A stretch of 64,000 nt of DNA from Nocardia coubleae NBRC 108252 (GTDB lineage Bacteria > Actinomycetota > Actinomycetes > Mycobacteriales > Mycobacteriaceae). Under the pieces are notes generated by a model that was not told the DNA's origin, ran no database searches, and saw only the letters and a program-made list of their open reading frames with translations. Location of the stretch: positions 434,001-498,000 of the forward strand of contig NZ_BDBD01000019.1 of the NCBI RefSeq assembly GCF_001612805.1, given 5' to 3'. Position numbers and translations under genes: made by a program. Shown in pieces: positions 16,787-25,264 of the stretch (position 1 is the first letter of the stretch; each line of letters opens with the position of its first letter).

Positions 16787-17471
16787 ACTAGACGAGGTCC
16801 GGTCGGGATACGGGCGCACCGAAGTGGTCCACGGCGTGAGCCTGACCGTCCCCGACGACAGCGTGGTCGCGATCATGGGCCACAACGGCGCGGGCAAGAC
16901 CACCCTGCTGCGCACCGCCGTCGGACTGCTGCCGACCAAGTCGGGCACCATCACCTTCGACGGCGAGAAGATCAGCAAGCTCTCGCCGTCGCAACGGGTG
17001 AAGCGGGGCATCGCCTATGTTCCGCAGGGTCAGCAGAGTTTTCCCCAGCTGTCCACAGCCGAGAACCTGCAAGTGGTGGCCGATGGTCGCAAGCGCGGCA
17101 AAGCGCTGATCGACGAATCGCTGGATCTGTTCCCCGCCCTGCGCGAGCTGCTCACCCGCAAGGCGGGCTTGCTCTCGGGTGGTCAGCGACAGCAACTCGC
17201 CATCGCCCGCGCCCTCATCACCGAACCGAAACTGCTCATCCTCGACGAGCCGACCGAGGGCATCCAGCCCTCGGTCGTCGCCGAGATCGAGCGGACCATC
17301 ATCGAATTGACGCAGCGCGGCGGGCTGAGCGTGCTGCTGGTGGAGCAACACATCGGTTTCGCGTTGCAGGCCGCCCAGCAGTACTACGTACTGCACTCGG
17401 GGCACGTCGGTTCCACCGGACCGGGCGGAGCGGGCGCGGAATCGGCTGTGCGCGCGGCGATGGCGATCTGA
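16779..17471 (+). CDS. urtE: Urea ABC transporter ATP-binding protein UrtE
   Basis: The LivF-type ATPase subunit (230 residues) that pairs with UrtD. Walker A is GHNGAGKTT (34-42), followed by a UrtE-like segment GIAYVPQGQQSFPQLS, signature LSGGQRQQ and Walker B LLILDEPTEGIQPS. The switch region is VEQHIGFA. It overlaps the end of urtD by 8 bp and is followed after 14 bp by the GntR regulator gene, so the regulator may be part of the same transcript. Confidence 0.94.
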   Translation: MLELDEVRSGYGRTEVVHGVSLTVPDDSVVAIMGHNGAGKTTLLRTAVGLLPTKSGTITFDGEKISKLSPSQRVKRGIAYVPQGQQSFPQLSTAENLQVVADGRKRGKALIDESLDLFPALRELLTRKAGLLSGGQRQQLAIARALITEPKLLILDEPTEGIQPSVVAEIERTIIELTQRGGLSVLLVEQHIGFALQAAQQYYVLHSGHVGSTGPGGAGAESAVRAAMAI

Positions 17472-17485
17472 ACGCAGGTCGCGTC

Positions 17486-18190
17486 ATGGGCAGGGGTGGG
17501 CGGGTTTCGCTGGCCGAGCGCGTGTACGAATCGCTGCGTGACGACCTGGCGACCGGTCGGCTCGCACCGGCCGAACGGTTGCGCGCCGAACGGCTGGCCC
17601 GGCGCTACGGCGTCTCGCGCACGCCGGTGCGCGAGGCGCTGGCCCGGTTGCAGGCCGACGGGCTGGTGCAGCGTCATCCGGAGGGGCTGTACCTGTACCG
17701 GCCACGGCTGGCGGAACTCGACGAGTTGTTCGAGTTGCGAATGGTACTGGAGACACGCGGTTTTCAACGTTTGGTGCTTGGTTCGGCGGCGGCCCCGGCC
17801 GGACACGATCTGGCCGCCGTTCGCACGGAACTTACGCGCTGGCAGGAATTCAGGGACACGCCGCCTCGCCCGGGCCCCGAGTTGGTCGCCGCCGATGAGC
17901 GGTTCCACATCGAACTGCTTCGGGCAGCGGGCAATTCGGCCCTGGCCGAAGCGCTGAGTGCCGTCTACATCCGGGTGCGCCCGGTGCGCACGATGGATGT
18001 GCCGACCGCCGATCGGGTCGCGGCGATGACCACCGAGCACATCGCCATCGCCGAGCACGTGCTGGCCGGACGCCGCGAGCATGCCATGCACACCCTCGTC
18101 ACCCACATCTCCGCATCCTGCGTGCATGTGCGGGCGCGGGCCGAGCAGGCTATCGCCTTCACGAAACTCGGTGGGACTGTGCGTGATTGA
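17486..18190 (+). CDS. GntR family regulator, FCD (FadR) subfamily
   Basis: A 234-residue repressor/activator. It has an N-terminal winged helix at about 8-75 (SLAERVYESLRDDLATGRL, then YGVSRTPVREALARLQADG) and an all-helical FCD ligand domain with the conserved E-R-F-H-I-E-L-L metal/ligand motif near residue 140. FCD proteins usually sense carboxylates or small metabolites. Its position 14 bp behind urtE makes the urt operon a reasonable target, and the inverted repeats at 12582-12612 a candidate site. That link is inference. Confidence 0.87.
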   Translation: MGRGGRVSLAERVYESLRDDLATGRLAPAERLRAERLARRYGVSRTPVREALARLQADGLVQRHPEGLYLYRPRLAELDELFELRMVLETRGFQRLVLGSAAAPAGHDLAAVRTELTRWQEFRDTPPRPGPELVAADERFHIELLRAAGNSALAEALSAVYIRVRPVRTMDVPTADRVAAMTTEHIAIAEHVLAGRREHAMHTLVTHISASCVHVRARAEQAIAFTKLGGTVRD

Positions 18191-18264
18191 TCGCGATGTC
18201 GATGCCAGCCGGGCAGGTCGTAGCTCGGCCCGAGCCACGATGGTGCGGCGGCGTCGGATGGGAG

Positions 18265-19146
18265 TCAGCAGTCGGACTGGAACGGCCAGCAGTGCGCGGG
18301 ACGATGGGTGACAGTGACCGGGGCGGGGGTGGTCGACTCGGTGATGTCGGAGACCGTTCGTGGAGACGGTGAGTCGGTGAGCAGAGCGAGGATCACCATC
18401 ACCAGCACGATCAGCATGCCGAGCACAGCCAGTCCGAACACGATCAAACCTGCCAGTTTGCCCTCCTTGGCCGGTTCGGTCGGCGGGGCGGGCGGTTCGA
18501 CACGGCGGGGGCGTGGGGCGCGCGGTGCCGGGTCGGGGCGTTTGGCCGGGAAGCCGTCGTCGGTGAGTTCGGTACGGGTGGGGGCGAGGTCGGCCAGGCC
18601 GAGGGCGGCGCAGGTGTTGAGCACCCGCTCGACGGTCCATTCGCGCGGGCCGACCGAGAAGTTCTCCAGGTAGACGCGTAGTTCGTGCGCGTCGACGGTG
18701 TTGGCGACCAGCACGTCGAGGCCCGGACGTAAGGCGGTGCGCGCCGGTCGAACCACCACACCCCGGTACGGCACGAGCACCACCGCGCCGCACACATGCC
18801 TGCTCTCCTGCAGCGCGTGTTCCAGCGCCACCCGCACCGCGTGCACACCGTGTTCGAGCCGGTCGGTCAGCCCGCTCGACGGTCCGGCCTCCAACTCCAG
18901 CGGACTGTCACTGATCGTCCACGCCCCCGTGCGCGACATGGCGAGCAACCCGCTCTGCCGTCGCCGGAATCCCAACACGTCGAACACCGTGATCCCCCGT
19001 GGCGTCACCACCACCGCGTCCAGGCGCCGATCCCCCACCTGTGGGTCGATCAGGGCGAGCCCCGGGCTCGAATAGGCGCTCAGGCATTCGACGAACTCCC
19101 GCTCGGCGCCGGTGAGTTCCGCGCCCGGCCTGATCCGAACCAGCAT
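18265..19146 (-). CDS. NERD-like membrane-anchored protein of unknown function
   Basis: A 293-residue protein not recognised with certainty. Residues 1-110 resemble a nuclease-related (NERD/PD-(D/E)XK) domain: LIDPQVGDRRLDAVVVTPRG, then ITVFDVLGFR. The Glu-x-Lys expected of an active site reads Asp-Val-Leu here, so catalysis is doubtful. A Pro-rich linker (about 200-225) leads to one transmembrane segment (LAGLIVFGLAVLGMLIVLVM) and a short Cys-ended tail (CWPFQSDC). The topology would put the N-terminal domain in the cytoplasm. It converges with the GntR gene, and no operon partner is visible. Confidence 0.6.
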   Translation of the reverse strand: MLVRIRPGAELTGAEREFVECLSAYSSPGLALIDPQVGDRRLDAVVVTPRGITVFDVLGFRRRQSGLLAMSRTGAWTISDSPLELEAGPSSGLTDRLEHGVHAVRVALEHALQESRHVCGAVVLVPYRGVVVRPARTALRPGLDVLVANTVDAHELRVYLENFSVGPREWTVERVLNTCAALGLADLAPTRTELTDDGFPAKRPDPAPRAPRPRRVEPPAPPTEPAKEGKLAGLIVFGLAVLGMLIVLVMVILALLTDSPSPRTVSDITESTTPAPVTVTHRPAHCWPFQSDC

Positions 19147-19332
19147 TGCGATGTTCCCCTACCACTGCTGCGACCTCACCGCCGCTGCGCGCTGCGGTAC
19201 CCAAATCATGACGCGCAACTGTTCCGAAAACCACTGGAAACCAAAGAAAAACCGACTCGCCACCGTGCGCGCGTACCGCCGAGTACGCTGTCGATTCCGA
19301 CGGAACCGAGCGATAAGACGAGGTGGACGACG

Positions 19333-19884
19333 ATGGCCGCAACGCCCCTACCACGCATTTCCCCCGGCCGGTTGGGTGAACTCGGACCGATCAACTGGGT
19401 TGTCTGGCAGGTACTTTCTCGCGCGGCTGGCACGGCGGACGCCCACCTTTTCAGCACACTCGGTCGCACGCGTGGACTGTTCCGGGGTTGGCTGCATTTC
19501 TCCGGCAAGCTCATGCCCGGTGGGCGATTGCCGCGCGCGGAGGCCGAATTGGTGATTCTGCGGGTGGCGCATCTGCGCGACTGCGGTTACGAGGCCGACC
19601 ATCATCGCAGGCTCGGGCGCAAGGCCGGACTCACGGCGGTCGAGGTGGACCGGGTGGCGGCGGGGCCGGAGGCGGAGGGGTGGACGCCGCGTCAGCGGGC
19701 GCTGCTCACCGCGACCGACCGGCTGGTGACCACCCGCGATATCGACGACGCTGCGTGGGCGGAGCTGGCCGCGCACTACGACGAGCGGTTGCTCATCGAG
19801 ATCGTGTTGCTCGTCAACCAGTACGAGGGCCTGGCGTCGACCATCACCACGCTGCGGATCGAACGCGACACCTTCAAGGTGTGA
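19333..19884 (+). CDS. Carboxymuconolactone decarboxylase / AhpD-like protein
   Basis: A 183-residue all-helical CMD-family protein. The core reads RAEAELVILRVAHLRDCGYE followed by A-D-H-H-R-R-L-G-R-K-A-G-L, with the conserved Glu, Arg, Cys and His of the family. Only one Cys is present, so the AhpD CxxC peroxidase-reductase centre is missing. A role nearer the gamma-carboxymuconolactone decarboxylase or unclassified group is more likely. ATG 19333 was chosen by domain start and an upstream GAGGTGG. The frame runs open for 530 bp before it on shadow sequence. The next gene, a VOC protein, is 82 bp downstream. Confidence 0.8.
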   Translation: MAATPLPRISPGRLGELGPINWVVWQVLSRAAGTADAHLFSTLGRTRGLFRGWLHFSGKLMPGGRLPRAEAELVILRVAHLRDCGYEADHHRRLGRKAGLTAVEVDRVAAGPEAEGWTPRQRALLTATDRLVTTRDIDDAAWAELAAHYDERLLIEIVLLVNQYEGLASTITTLRIERDTFKV

Positions 19885-19966
19885 TCCAGCTCATAGAGCG
19901 GTTGGTGGTCATTCTTCGCAGACTAAAAGCGTACAAAGTACGGAGTAACGTCATCGAGGAGAGTTC

Positions 19967-20344
19967 ATGCAGATCACCGCTTCCGCCGTCTCGCTCAATG
20001 TGGACGACCCGCAGGCGTCGGCCCAGTTCCTCATCGACCACCTCGGTTTCACCGAGAACATGGCCGCCGACGGGTTCGTCAGTGTCGGGCGGCCCGACGC
20101 GGGCATGGACGTCATCTACCTGCGCACCGGCTTGAAGTCGTTCAAGCCGGCGCGGATCGCGGGTAGTGCGGGCGAGGGCGTGCTCGTGGTCTTCGTGGTC
20201 GACGACATCGACAGCGAATACGAGCGATTGCGCGGCGCGGGCGTCCCGATCGAGACGCCCATCGAAACCGAGGAATGGGGCGAGCGCTACTTCCAGATGA
20301 CCGACCCCAACGGGGTGGTCATCCAGCTCGTGCAGTGGGTGTGA
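19967..20344 (+). CDS. VOC family protein (glyoxalase/dioxygenase superfamily)
   Basis: A 125-residue single vicinal-oxygen-chelate module. The two beta-alpha-beta-beta-beta units are visible: SAVSLNVDDPQASAQFLIDH at the start and the closing ERYFQMTDPNGVVIQLVQW. The C-terminal Glu-like metal position is taken by Gln in VIQLVQW, as in several glyoxalase-resistance-like members, so metal catalysis is uncertain. GGAG 5 nt before the ATG supports the start. It ends one base before the convergent DoxX gene. The substrate is unknown. Confidence 0.82.
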   Translation: MQITASAVSLNVDDPQASAQFLIDHLGFTENMAADGFVSVGRPDAGMDVIYLRTGLKSFKPARIAGSAGEGVLVVFVVDDIDSEYERLRGAGVPIETPIETEEWGERYFQMTDPNGVVIQLVQWV

Positions 20345-20728
20345 TCAGCGGCGCGCGACCCGCAACGCGGCCACGATCAGCGGAATCTGCAGCGGCAACC
20401 GCGCGATCACCCCGGCCTTGAAAGCGGGCGACGACTTGGGATTGCCCAGCACGTCGACGGTCATCTGCACATTGGCGGGGAAGACGGCGACGAACAGGCC
20501 CGCGGCCAGCCACCCGCCGAAACGCCTGGTCCTCGGCACCGCCAGCGCCGTCGCCACCCCGAGCTCGGCGACCCCGGAGCCATAGGTGTAGGCCCGGGGT
20601 TCGCCGGGCAACTGCTTGGGAACGATGCCGTCGAACAGCTTCGGCGCGACGAAATGCAGGACACCGACCACGAACAACAAACCGCTCAGGTAGGTGTGCG
20701 CGCGTCGACGGGGAGTTTCATGAGCCAC
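20345..20728 (-). CDS. DoxX-like membrane protein
   Basis: About 127 residues with four hydrophobic helices. It starts with LSGLLFVVGVLHFVAPKLFD and continues through YGSGVAELGVATALAVPRTR and a segment PANVQMTVDVLGN, the usual DoxX/MauE-like order with the conserved P-K-x-F/W and A-E-L. The start is uncertain: GTG 20728 gives the family-like length, and GTG 20785 would add 19 unconserved residues. Neither has a good Shine-Dalgarno. The function in this subfamily is unknown. Confidence 0.72.
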   Translation of the reverse strand: MAHETPRRRAHTYLSGLLFVVGVLHFVAPKLFDGIVPKQLPGEPRAYTYGSGVAELGVATALAVPRTRRFGGWLAAGLFVAVFPANVQMTVDVLGNPKSSPAFKAGVIARLPLQIPLIVAALRVARR

Positions 20729-20875
20729 GCTCCGCACTGTAGCGGTGCGGACCGGGGTCGTCACCGGGCACTTGGGTGGGCCCACCTTCTAAACGGTCCC
20801 CGTCGGCACTCAGATTGCCGGACGGGGTCCGCTCAGGATCCGGTCGAAGCCGACGGAACCTCCGAGACCGGGGGC

Positions 20876-21709
20876 TCAGGCGGGCGCGAGGACCGAAGCT
20901 GCCGGGGTGGCCGGGCGGCCGAGGAGCTTGGTGAGGTCGCCGGTGCGCACCTCGAGGAAGCCCTTGGCGATGCCCGCGTCCGAGTCGGCGAGGACCGTGG
21001 CGAACTGCTCGTCCACGCCCGCGGCGTGCAGTGTGGCCGCGTATTCGCTGGTCGCCAGGTTCTCGTAGCGCACCGTCGCGCCGGTGGCGGCACCGATCGC
21101 GGCGGCCAGGTCGGGGCCGGACATGGCCTCGTCGCCACCCAGCTCGTAGACGCGGCCCGCGTGCCCGTCGCCGGTGAGGACACGTGCGGCCGCCTCGGCG
21201 TAGTCGGCCCGGGCCGCACCCGAGACGCGACCCTCGCCCATCGCGCCGTGCAGCACGCCGGTCTGCGCGGCGAGAGCCGCGGCCTGGCGGTAGTTCTCCC
21301 AGTACCAGCTGTTGCGCAGCAGCACCGTCGGCACCGACGCACCCGCGAGCACCTCTTCGGTGCCGCGATGTTCGGCGGCCAGGATCATCGGGTTCACCTC
21401 GGCCTGCGGAATGCTCGTGTAGGCCAGCAGCTCGACGCCCGCGCGTTCGGCCGCTCGAATCACAGTGGTGTGCTGGGCGACTCGCGCGCCGAACTCGTTG
21501 CCCGAGATGAGCAGCAACCGGTCGACACCGACCAACGCGGCATCGAGTGCCGCCGCGTCGTCATAGGACGCCCGGCGTACTTCGACATCGAGATCGGCCA
21601 CCTTCGACGGATCCCGCACGATCGCCACCGGCCGCTCACCCGCCGCCACCAACGCCTCGACGACGAGCCTGCCCAGCTGTCCACTCGCTCCGGCCACCGC
21701 AACAGTCAT
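20876..21709 (-). CDS. NmrA-like NAD(P)H:quinone reductase family protein (QOR2-like)
   Basis: A 277-residue atypical short-chain dehydrogenase with the NAD(P) glycine motif AVAGASGQLGRLV at the N-terminus and the sequence LLISGNEFGARVAQHTTVI, typical of YtfG/QOR2-type enzymes that reduce quinones. ATG 21709 is preferred because GGAGGA ends 5 nt upstream; a Met eight codons earlier is less well supported. It is divergent from an HxlR regulator at 21801, with a palindromic operator between them. This matches the known pairing of quinone-responsive HxlR/QorR/YodB regulators with such reductases. Confidence 0.87.
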   Translation of the reverse strand: MTVAVAGASGQLGRLVVEALVAAGERPVAIVRDPSKVADLDVEVRRASYDDAAALDAALVGVDRLLLISGNEFGARVAQHTTVIRAAERAGVELLAYTSIPQAEVNPMILAAEHRGTEEVLAGASVPTVLLRNSWYWENYRQAAALAAQTGVLHGAMGEGRVSGAARADYAEAAARVLTGDGHAGRVYELGGDEAMSGPDLAAAIGAATGATVRYENLATSEYAATLHAAGVDEQFATVLADSDAGIAKGFLEVRTGDLTKLLGRPATPAASVLAPA

Positions 21710-21734
21710 GACTTCCTCCGAACTGATCGACATG

Positions 21735-21767
21735 TACTAACTATTAGTAAGCACTATGCATTTAGTA
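21735..21767. promoter_or_regulatory. HxlR operator: repeated TTAGTA half-sites
   Basis: TACTAA-CTA-TTAGTA (21735-21749) is a perfect inverted repeat. A third half-site TTAGTA follows at 21762-21767, 18 bp from the second, so it lies on the same helix face after about 1.7 turns. The element lies between the divergent reductase and regulator and is much more AT-rich than its surroundings. It is a strong candidate for binding by the adjacent HxlR protein. Confidence 0.75.
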
Positions 21768-21800
21768 GGCGCTGTCGTCAAGGAGGGTAAGATCACGGGT

Positions 21801-22190
21801 ATGAGTGAGCAGCACCTCGACGACGATCAGACGCTGGAAGCCGACGTCTTCGCGCGCGACTGCGCCTCCAGGTCGGTGCTGCAGAACGTCGCGAGCCGGT
21901 GGGGTGTGCTCGCCCTGGTGGCGCTGCGGGAGGGCCCGTTCCGGTTCAGTGCGCTACGCAGGCGGGTCGACGGGGTGAGCGAGCGCATGCTGTCGCAGAC
22001 CCTGCAGGCCCTCGAGCGCGACGGCATGGTGCACCGCGAAGTGCTCGAGGCCATTCCGCCGCGGGTGGAATACACCCTCACCGAGCTGGGCGCACAGGTG
22101 GCCGACCGGCTGCACGCGCTGATCGAGGTCCTCGAGACCAATATCGACACGGTGCGGGCGGCACGCTCCGGCTACCGCGGCAACGGCTAG
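21801..22190 (+). CDS. HxlR family transcriptional regulator
   Basis: A winged-helix regulator of about 129 residues. The HxlR signature is clear: an early Cys in ARDCASRSVLQNVASRWGVL, then GPFRFSALRRRVDGVSERML followed by S-Q-T-L-Q-A-L-E-R-D-G, and Y-T-L-T-E-L-G. The single Cys near residue 20 matches the redox-sensing Cys of YodB/QorR-type members. ATG 21801 fits family length, although the GGAGGG upstream is 13 nt away. ATG 21756 is also open but would begin inside the operator. It probably represses the divergent quinone reductase and itself. Confidence 0.87.
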   Translation: MSEQHLDDDQTLEADVFARDCASRSVLQNVASRWGVLALVALREGPFRFSALRRRVDGVSERMLSQTLQALERDGMVHREVLEAIPPRVEYTLTELGAQVADRLHALIEVLETNIDTVRAARSGYRGNG

Positions 22191-22954
22191 TTCTTCGCCA
22201 GCAGTTCGGAGACGGTGGCGAACCGGTATCCCTGTGCGCGCAAGCCGGTGACGATGCCCGGCAGGGCAGCCGCCGATTCGGTGCCGTGCATGACGTGCAG
22301 CAGCACGATGGAGCCGGGCCGGGTCTGTTCGAGGGTCGTGGTGAGCACGGTGTCACGGTCGACGCCGCCCGCGGAATCGGGTTCGACATCCCAGGTCACC
22401 GTGGTGCGGTCGTGGTCGGCGAGGTATTTCGGCAGCCCGTAGAGCTTCTTGCCGTAGGGCGGGCGGAAGGTGATCGGTCCCTGATAGCCGGTGCGGCGGA
22501 TCTCGGTGTCGGTGCGTTCGATTTCGTCACGCACGGTGTCGCCCGAAACCAGCACCATGCGGCGATGGGTGTAGGTGTGATTGCCGATTTCGTGCCCCGC
22601 CGCCGCGATCGCCTGCCCCCATTCGGGGCGCGCGGCGAGATCGTCACCGACGAGATAGAACGTGGCGGGCACCTGCAATTCGGCCAGCGTGCGCAGGATT
22701 TCCGGCGTGCGTTCGGTCGGTCCGTCGTCGAAGGTGAGCGCGACGACCTTGTCCTGGGTTTCGACGCGGTTCACGAGTTCGCCGGTGAGCTGGTAGGTGC
22801 GCGAATTCATCAGCACATAAAGACCCGCCACCACCGCGACCACAACGACAAGCACCGCGGCCGCACCCGTCAACCATTTCCGCACCGCCCTTCCGCGCAT
22901 TTTGGCCCGACTGGAGGACGGGGCGGATGGGGTCGGCGGCCGACGGAAACTCAC
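22187..22954 (-). CDS. Membrane-anchored polysaccharide deacetylase (NodB domain)
   Basis: A 255-residue carbohydrate esterase 4 protein that removes acetyl groups from an envelope polysaccharide such as peptidoglycan. A basic cytoplasmic tail is followed by one transmembrane helix (about 29-50). The extracytoplasmic NodB domain begins at TFDDGP (Asp76, Asp77), with the metal His pair in GNHTYTH (His126, His130) and the RPPYGKK motif. The 3-prime end overlaps the HxlR stop by 4 bp, convergently. The L,D-transpeptidase 49 bp upstream on the same strand suggests a small cell-wall group. Confidence 0.9.
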   Translation of the reverse strand: MSFRRPPTPSAPSSSRAKMRGRAVRKWLTGAAAVLVVVVAVVAGLYVLMNSRTYQLTGELVNRVETQDKVVALTFDDGPTERTPEILRTLAELQVPATFYLVGDDLAARPEWGQAIAAAGHEIGNHTYTHRRMVLVSGDTVRDEIERTDTEIRRTGYQGPITFRPPYGKKLYGLPKYLADHDRTTVTWDVEPDSAGGVDRDTVLTTTLEQTRPGSIVLLHVMHGTESAAALPGIVTGLRAQGYRFATVSELLAKN

Positions 22955-23003
22955 CGGGTCAGGTTAGCCCGTACCCGGTGAGTTGCCCATGTTCGTGCGT
23001 TGG

Positions 23004-23498
23004 TCAGGGGATTACTTGCGTGATGTCGCCGGGGTTCAAGTAGTCGAAGAAGCGGTGGGCACCGTCTTCGGTCATGCGGACGCAACCGTGGGACTTCGAG
23101 GTGACCGGGCCGACGTGGAATGCCATGTCACCGTTGAAGAATGTCGCCCACCGCATCGGTGCGTCGTGCATGGTGCTCCAGTGGAATTCCCGCTTGAAGG
23201 AAATGCGGGTCACCGCGGGCGGAGTTTCGAAGCCCGCCATTCCGTGCGAGATCGGTGTCGGCCCGAAGACCACCCGCCCGTTGTCGACCAGCCATGCCTC
23301 GTTCGTCGACAGCCGCATGCACGCCCTCGCCTCGACCACCGGGCAGGGCGACGCCGTCGGAATCACGGAGGGGACACCCGGAATATCGGGTCCACCAGGG
23401 AAAAGAGGTTCCGCCGCTGCGGGAGCCACGGCAACCGATCCAGCCGCCGCGACCAGAGCCGCCACACGTGCCATCCATCCGAGAATGCGCTTGCTCAT
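23004..23498 (-). CDS. Secreted L,D-transpeptidase (YkuD domain)
   Basis: A short 164-residue L,D-transpeptidase that would form 3-3 peptidoglycan cross-links or attach proteins. A signal peptide ends at AAA near residue 29. The catalytic motif is SHGCVRM with Cys139, preceded by the conserved His128 in AFHVG and the Arg of the same motif. The Ig-like domains of the large mycobacterial LdtA/B enzymes are absent, so it is a minimal catalytic domain. It lies directly upstream of the polysaccharide deacetylase on the same strand. Confidence 0.88.
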   Translation of the reverse strand: MSKRILGWMARVAALVAAAGSVAVAPAAAEPLFPGGPDIPGVPSVIPTASPCPVVEARACMRLSTNEAWLVDNGRVVFGPTPISHGMAGFETPPAVTRISFKREFHWSTMHDAPMRWATFFNGDMAFHVGPVTSKSHGCVRMTEDGAHRFFDYLNPGDITQVIP

Positions 23499-23707
23499 GG
23501 GTTCTCAGTTGCCTCTCAACCGTGCCCGCCACCCGCGAGTCGACCGGGGCGAGGGGACCATCTCATGGAACACGAACAGTTCGAACACGAGCCAGGAACA
23601 ACCACCAGAAGGTGCTAACGCATCATCGACCACAAAAGAAGATTCACCAAATCAAACTCCGCGATTTGGCCGAAAAGAAATAGAAACCCGGTAGTTCCGG
23701 GCATGAG

Positions 23708-23739
23708 CGAGGGGCGGCCGCTGCGCGAACCGCCCCTCG
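23708..23739 (-). terminator. Terminator after lpd
   Basis: The 10-bp perfect arms CGAGGGGCGG (23708-23717) and CCGCCCCTCG (23730-23739) enclose a 12-nt loop, 12 bp past the lpd stop. The 252-bp gap 23499-23750 otherwise contains no gene that I can support. Confidence 0.75.
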
Positions 23740-23750
23740 GTATCTGCTAC

Positions 23751-25154
23751 TCAGAAGTTGATCATGTGGCCGGCGAGGCCATGGATCGCTTCCTGCAACG
23801 CCTCACTGAGCGTCGGGTGGGTGTGCACGTTGCGGGCCAGCTCGTTGACCGTGAGGTCCCACTTCTGGGCCAGCGTGAGCTCCGGCAGCAGCTCGGACAC
23901 ATCGGGGCCGATGAGATGGCCACCGATGAGTTCGCCGTGGGTGTTGTCCGCGATCAGCTTCACGAAACCCGTCGGATCGCCGAGGCCGTGCGCCTTGCCG
24001 TTGGCGGTGAACGGGAAGGTAGCCACCTTCACGTCGTAGCCTTCGTCGCGGGCCTGCTGCTCGGTGAGGCCGAAACTGGCGACCTGCGGCTGGCAGAAGG
24101 TGGCGCGCGGCATCATCCGGTAGTCGCCCAGCGGCATCGTCTCGGCGCCGCCGATGGTCTCGGCCGCGACCACGCCCTGCGCCTCGGCCACGTGGGCCAG
24201 CTGCAGCTTGGCGGTGACGTCACCGATGGCGTAGATGTGCGGCACGTTGGTGCGCATGTAGTCGTCGATCGCGATGGCGCCGCGGTCGGTGAGCTGCACG
24301 CCGGTGGTCCCGAGGCCGTAGCCCTCCACGCGCGGCGCGAAGCCGACGGCCTGCAGCACCTTGTCGACGGTGACGGTCTCAACGTTGCCGGACTTGTTGT
24401 CCTTGATCTGGACGGTGACCTTGGACCCGTCGTCGTCGATCGACTGCACGGCCGCACCGGTGGTGATGGTGATGCCGAGCTTCTTGTACTGCTTGGTGAT
24501 CTCCTTGGACACGTCGACGTCCTCGTTGGGCAGGGCCCGATCGAGGAATTCGACGATCCGCACGTCGACGCCGTAGTTCTTCAGGACGTAGGCGAACTCC
24601 ATGCCGATGGCGCCCGCGCCGACGATGAGGATCGAACCCGGCAGGTCGCGGGTGAGGATCTGCTCCTCGTAGGTGACCACGTTGTCCGACAGCTGGGTGC
24701 CGGGCAGCAGCTTGGTCGTGGTGCCGGTGGCGATGATGACGTTGTCGAAGCTGATCGACTCGTTGCCGCCCTTGGTGAGGGCGACGTCGAGGGAGTTCGG
24801 GCCGGTGAAGGTGCCGAGACCGTCGAACTCGTCGATCTTGTTCTTCTTCATCAGGAAGTGCACGCCCTTGACGCGACCGTCGGCCACCTTGCGGCTGCGG
24901 TCGAAGGCGGCGCCGAAGTCGAAGCTGACCTCACCGGAGATGCCGAAGGTCTTGGCTTCCTTGTGGAAAATGTGGGCCAGTTCGGCGTTGCGCAGCAGTG
25001 CCTTGGACGGGATGCAGCCCACGTTCAGGCACACGCCACCCCAGTATTTCTGCTCGACAATCGCTGTTCGCAGGCCGAGTTGAGCGGCACGGATCGCGGC
25101 GACATATCCGCCGGGACCAGCGCCGAGAACGACGACATCGTAGTGGGAAGTCAC
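23751..25154 (-). CDS. lpdA: Dihydrolipoamide dehydrogenase
   Basis: The E3 flavoprotein of 2-oxo acid dehydrogenase complexes, reoxidising dihydrolipoamide with NAD. In mycobacteria it also serves the peroxynitrite reductase/peroxidase system. FAD motif VVLGAGPGGYVAA at residues 8-20, redox disulfide GGVCLNVGCIPSK (Cys42-Cys47), NAD motif LIVGAGAIGMEFA, and interface His-Glu in HTHPTLSEA near the C-terminus are all intact. The length of 467 is standard. It is a single gene with its own terminator, divergent from an AraC regulator. No other complex subunit is nearby. Confidence 0.95.
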   Translation of the reverse strand: MTSHYDVVVLGAGPGGYVAAIRAAQLGLRTAIVEQKYWGGVCLNVGCIPSKALLRNAELAHIFHKEAKTFGISGEVSFDFGAAFDRSRKVADGRVKGVHFLMKKNKIDEFDGLGTFTGPNSLDVALTKGGNESISFDNVIIATGTTTKLLPGTQLSDNVVTYEEQILTRDLPGSILIVGAGAIGMEFAYVLKNYGVDVRIVEFLDRALPNEDVDVSKEITKQYKKLGITITTGAAVQSIDDDGSKVTVQIKDNKSGNVETVTVDKVLQAVGFAPRVEGYGLGTTGVQLTDRGAIAIDDYMRTNVPHIYAIGDVTAKLQLAHVAEAQGVVAAETIGGAETMPLGDYRMMPRATFCQPQVASFGLTEQQARDEGYDVKVATFPFTANGKAHGLGDPTGFVKLIADNTHGELIGGHLIGPDVSELLPELTLAQKWDLTVNELARNVHTHPTLSEALQEAIHGLAGHMINF

Positions 25155-25264
25155 GTCACCGAGCCTAACTCTGTTTCGGGGAGTTCACCCACCCGTCCCC
25201 CACTTCGCCTGAGATGCGCTCGCCCGACCTCGACCGAGGCGGACCGAACGGTACTGTCGGCGGG

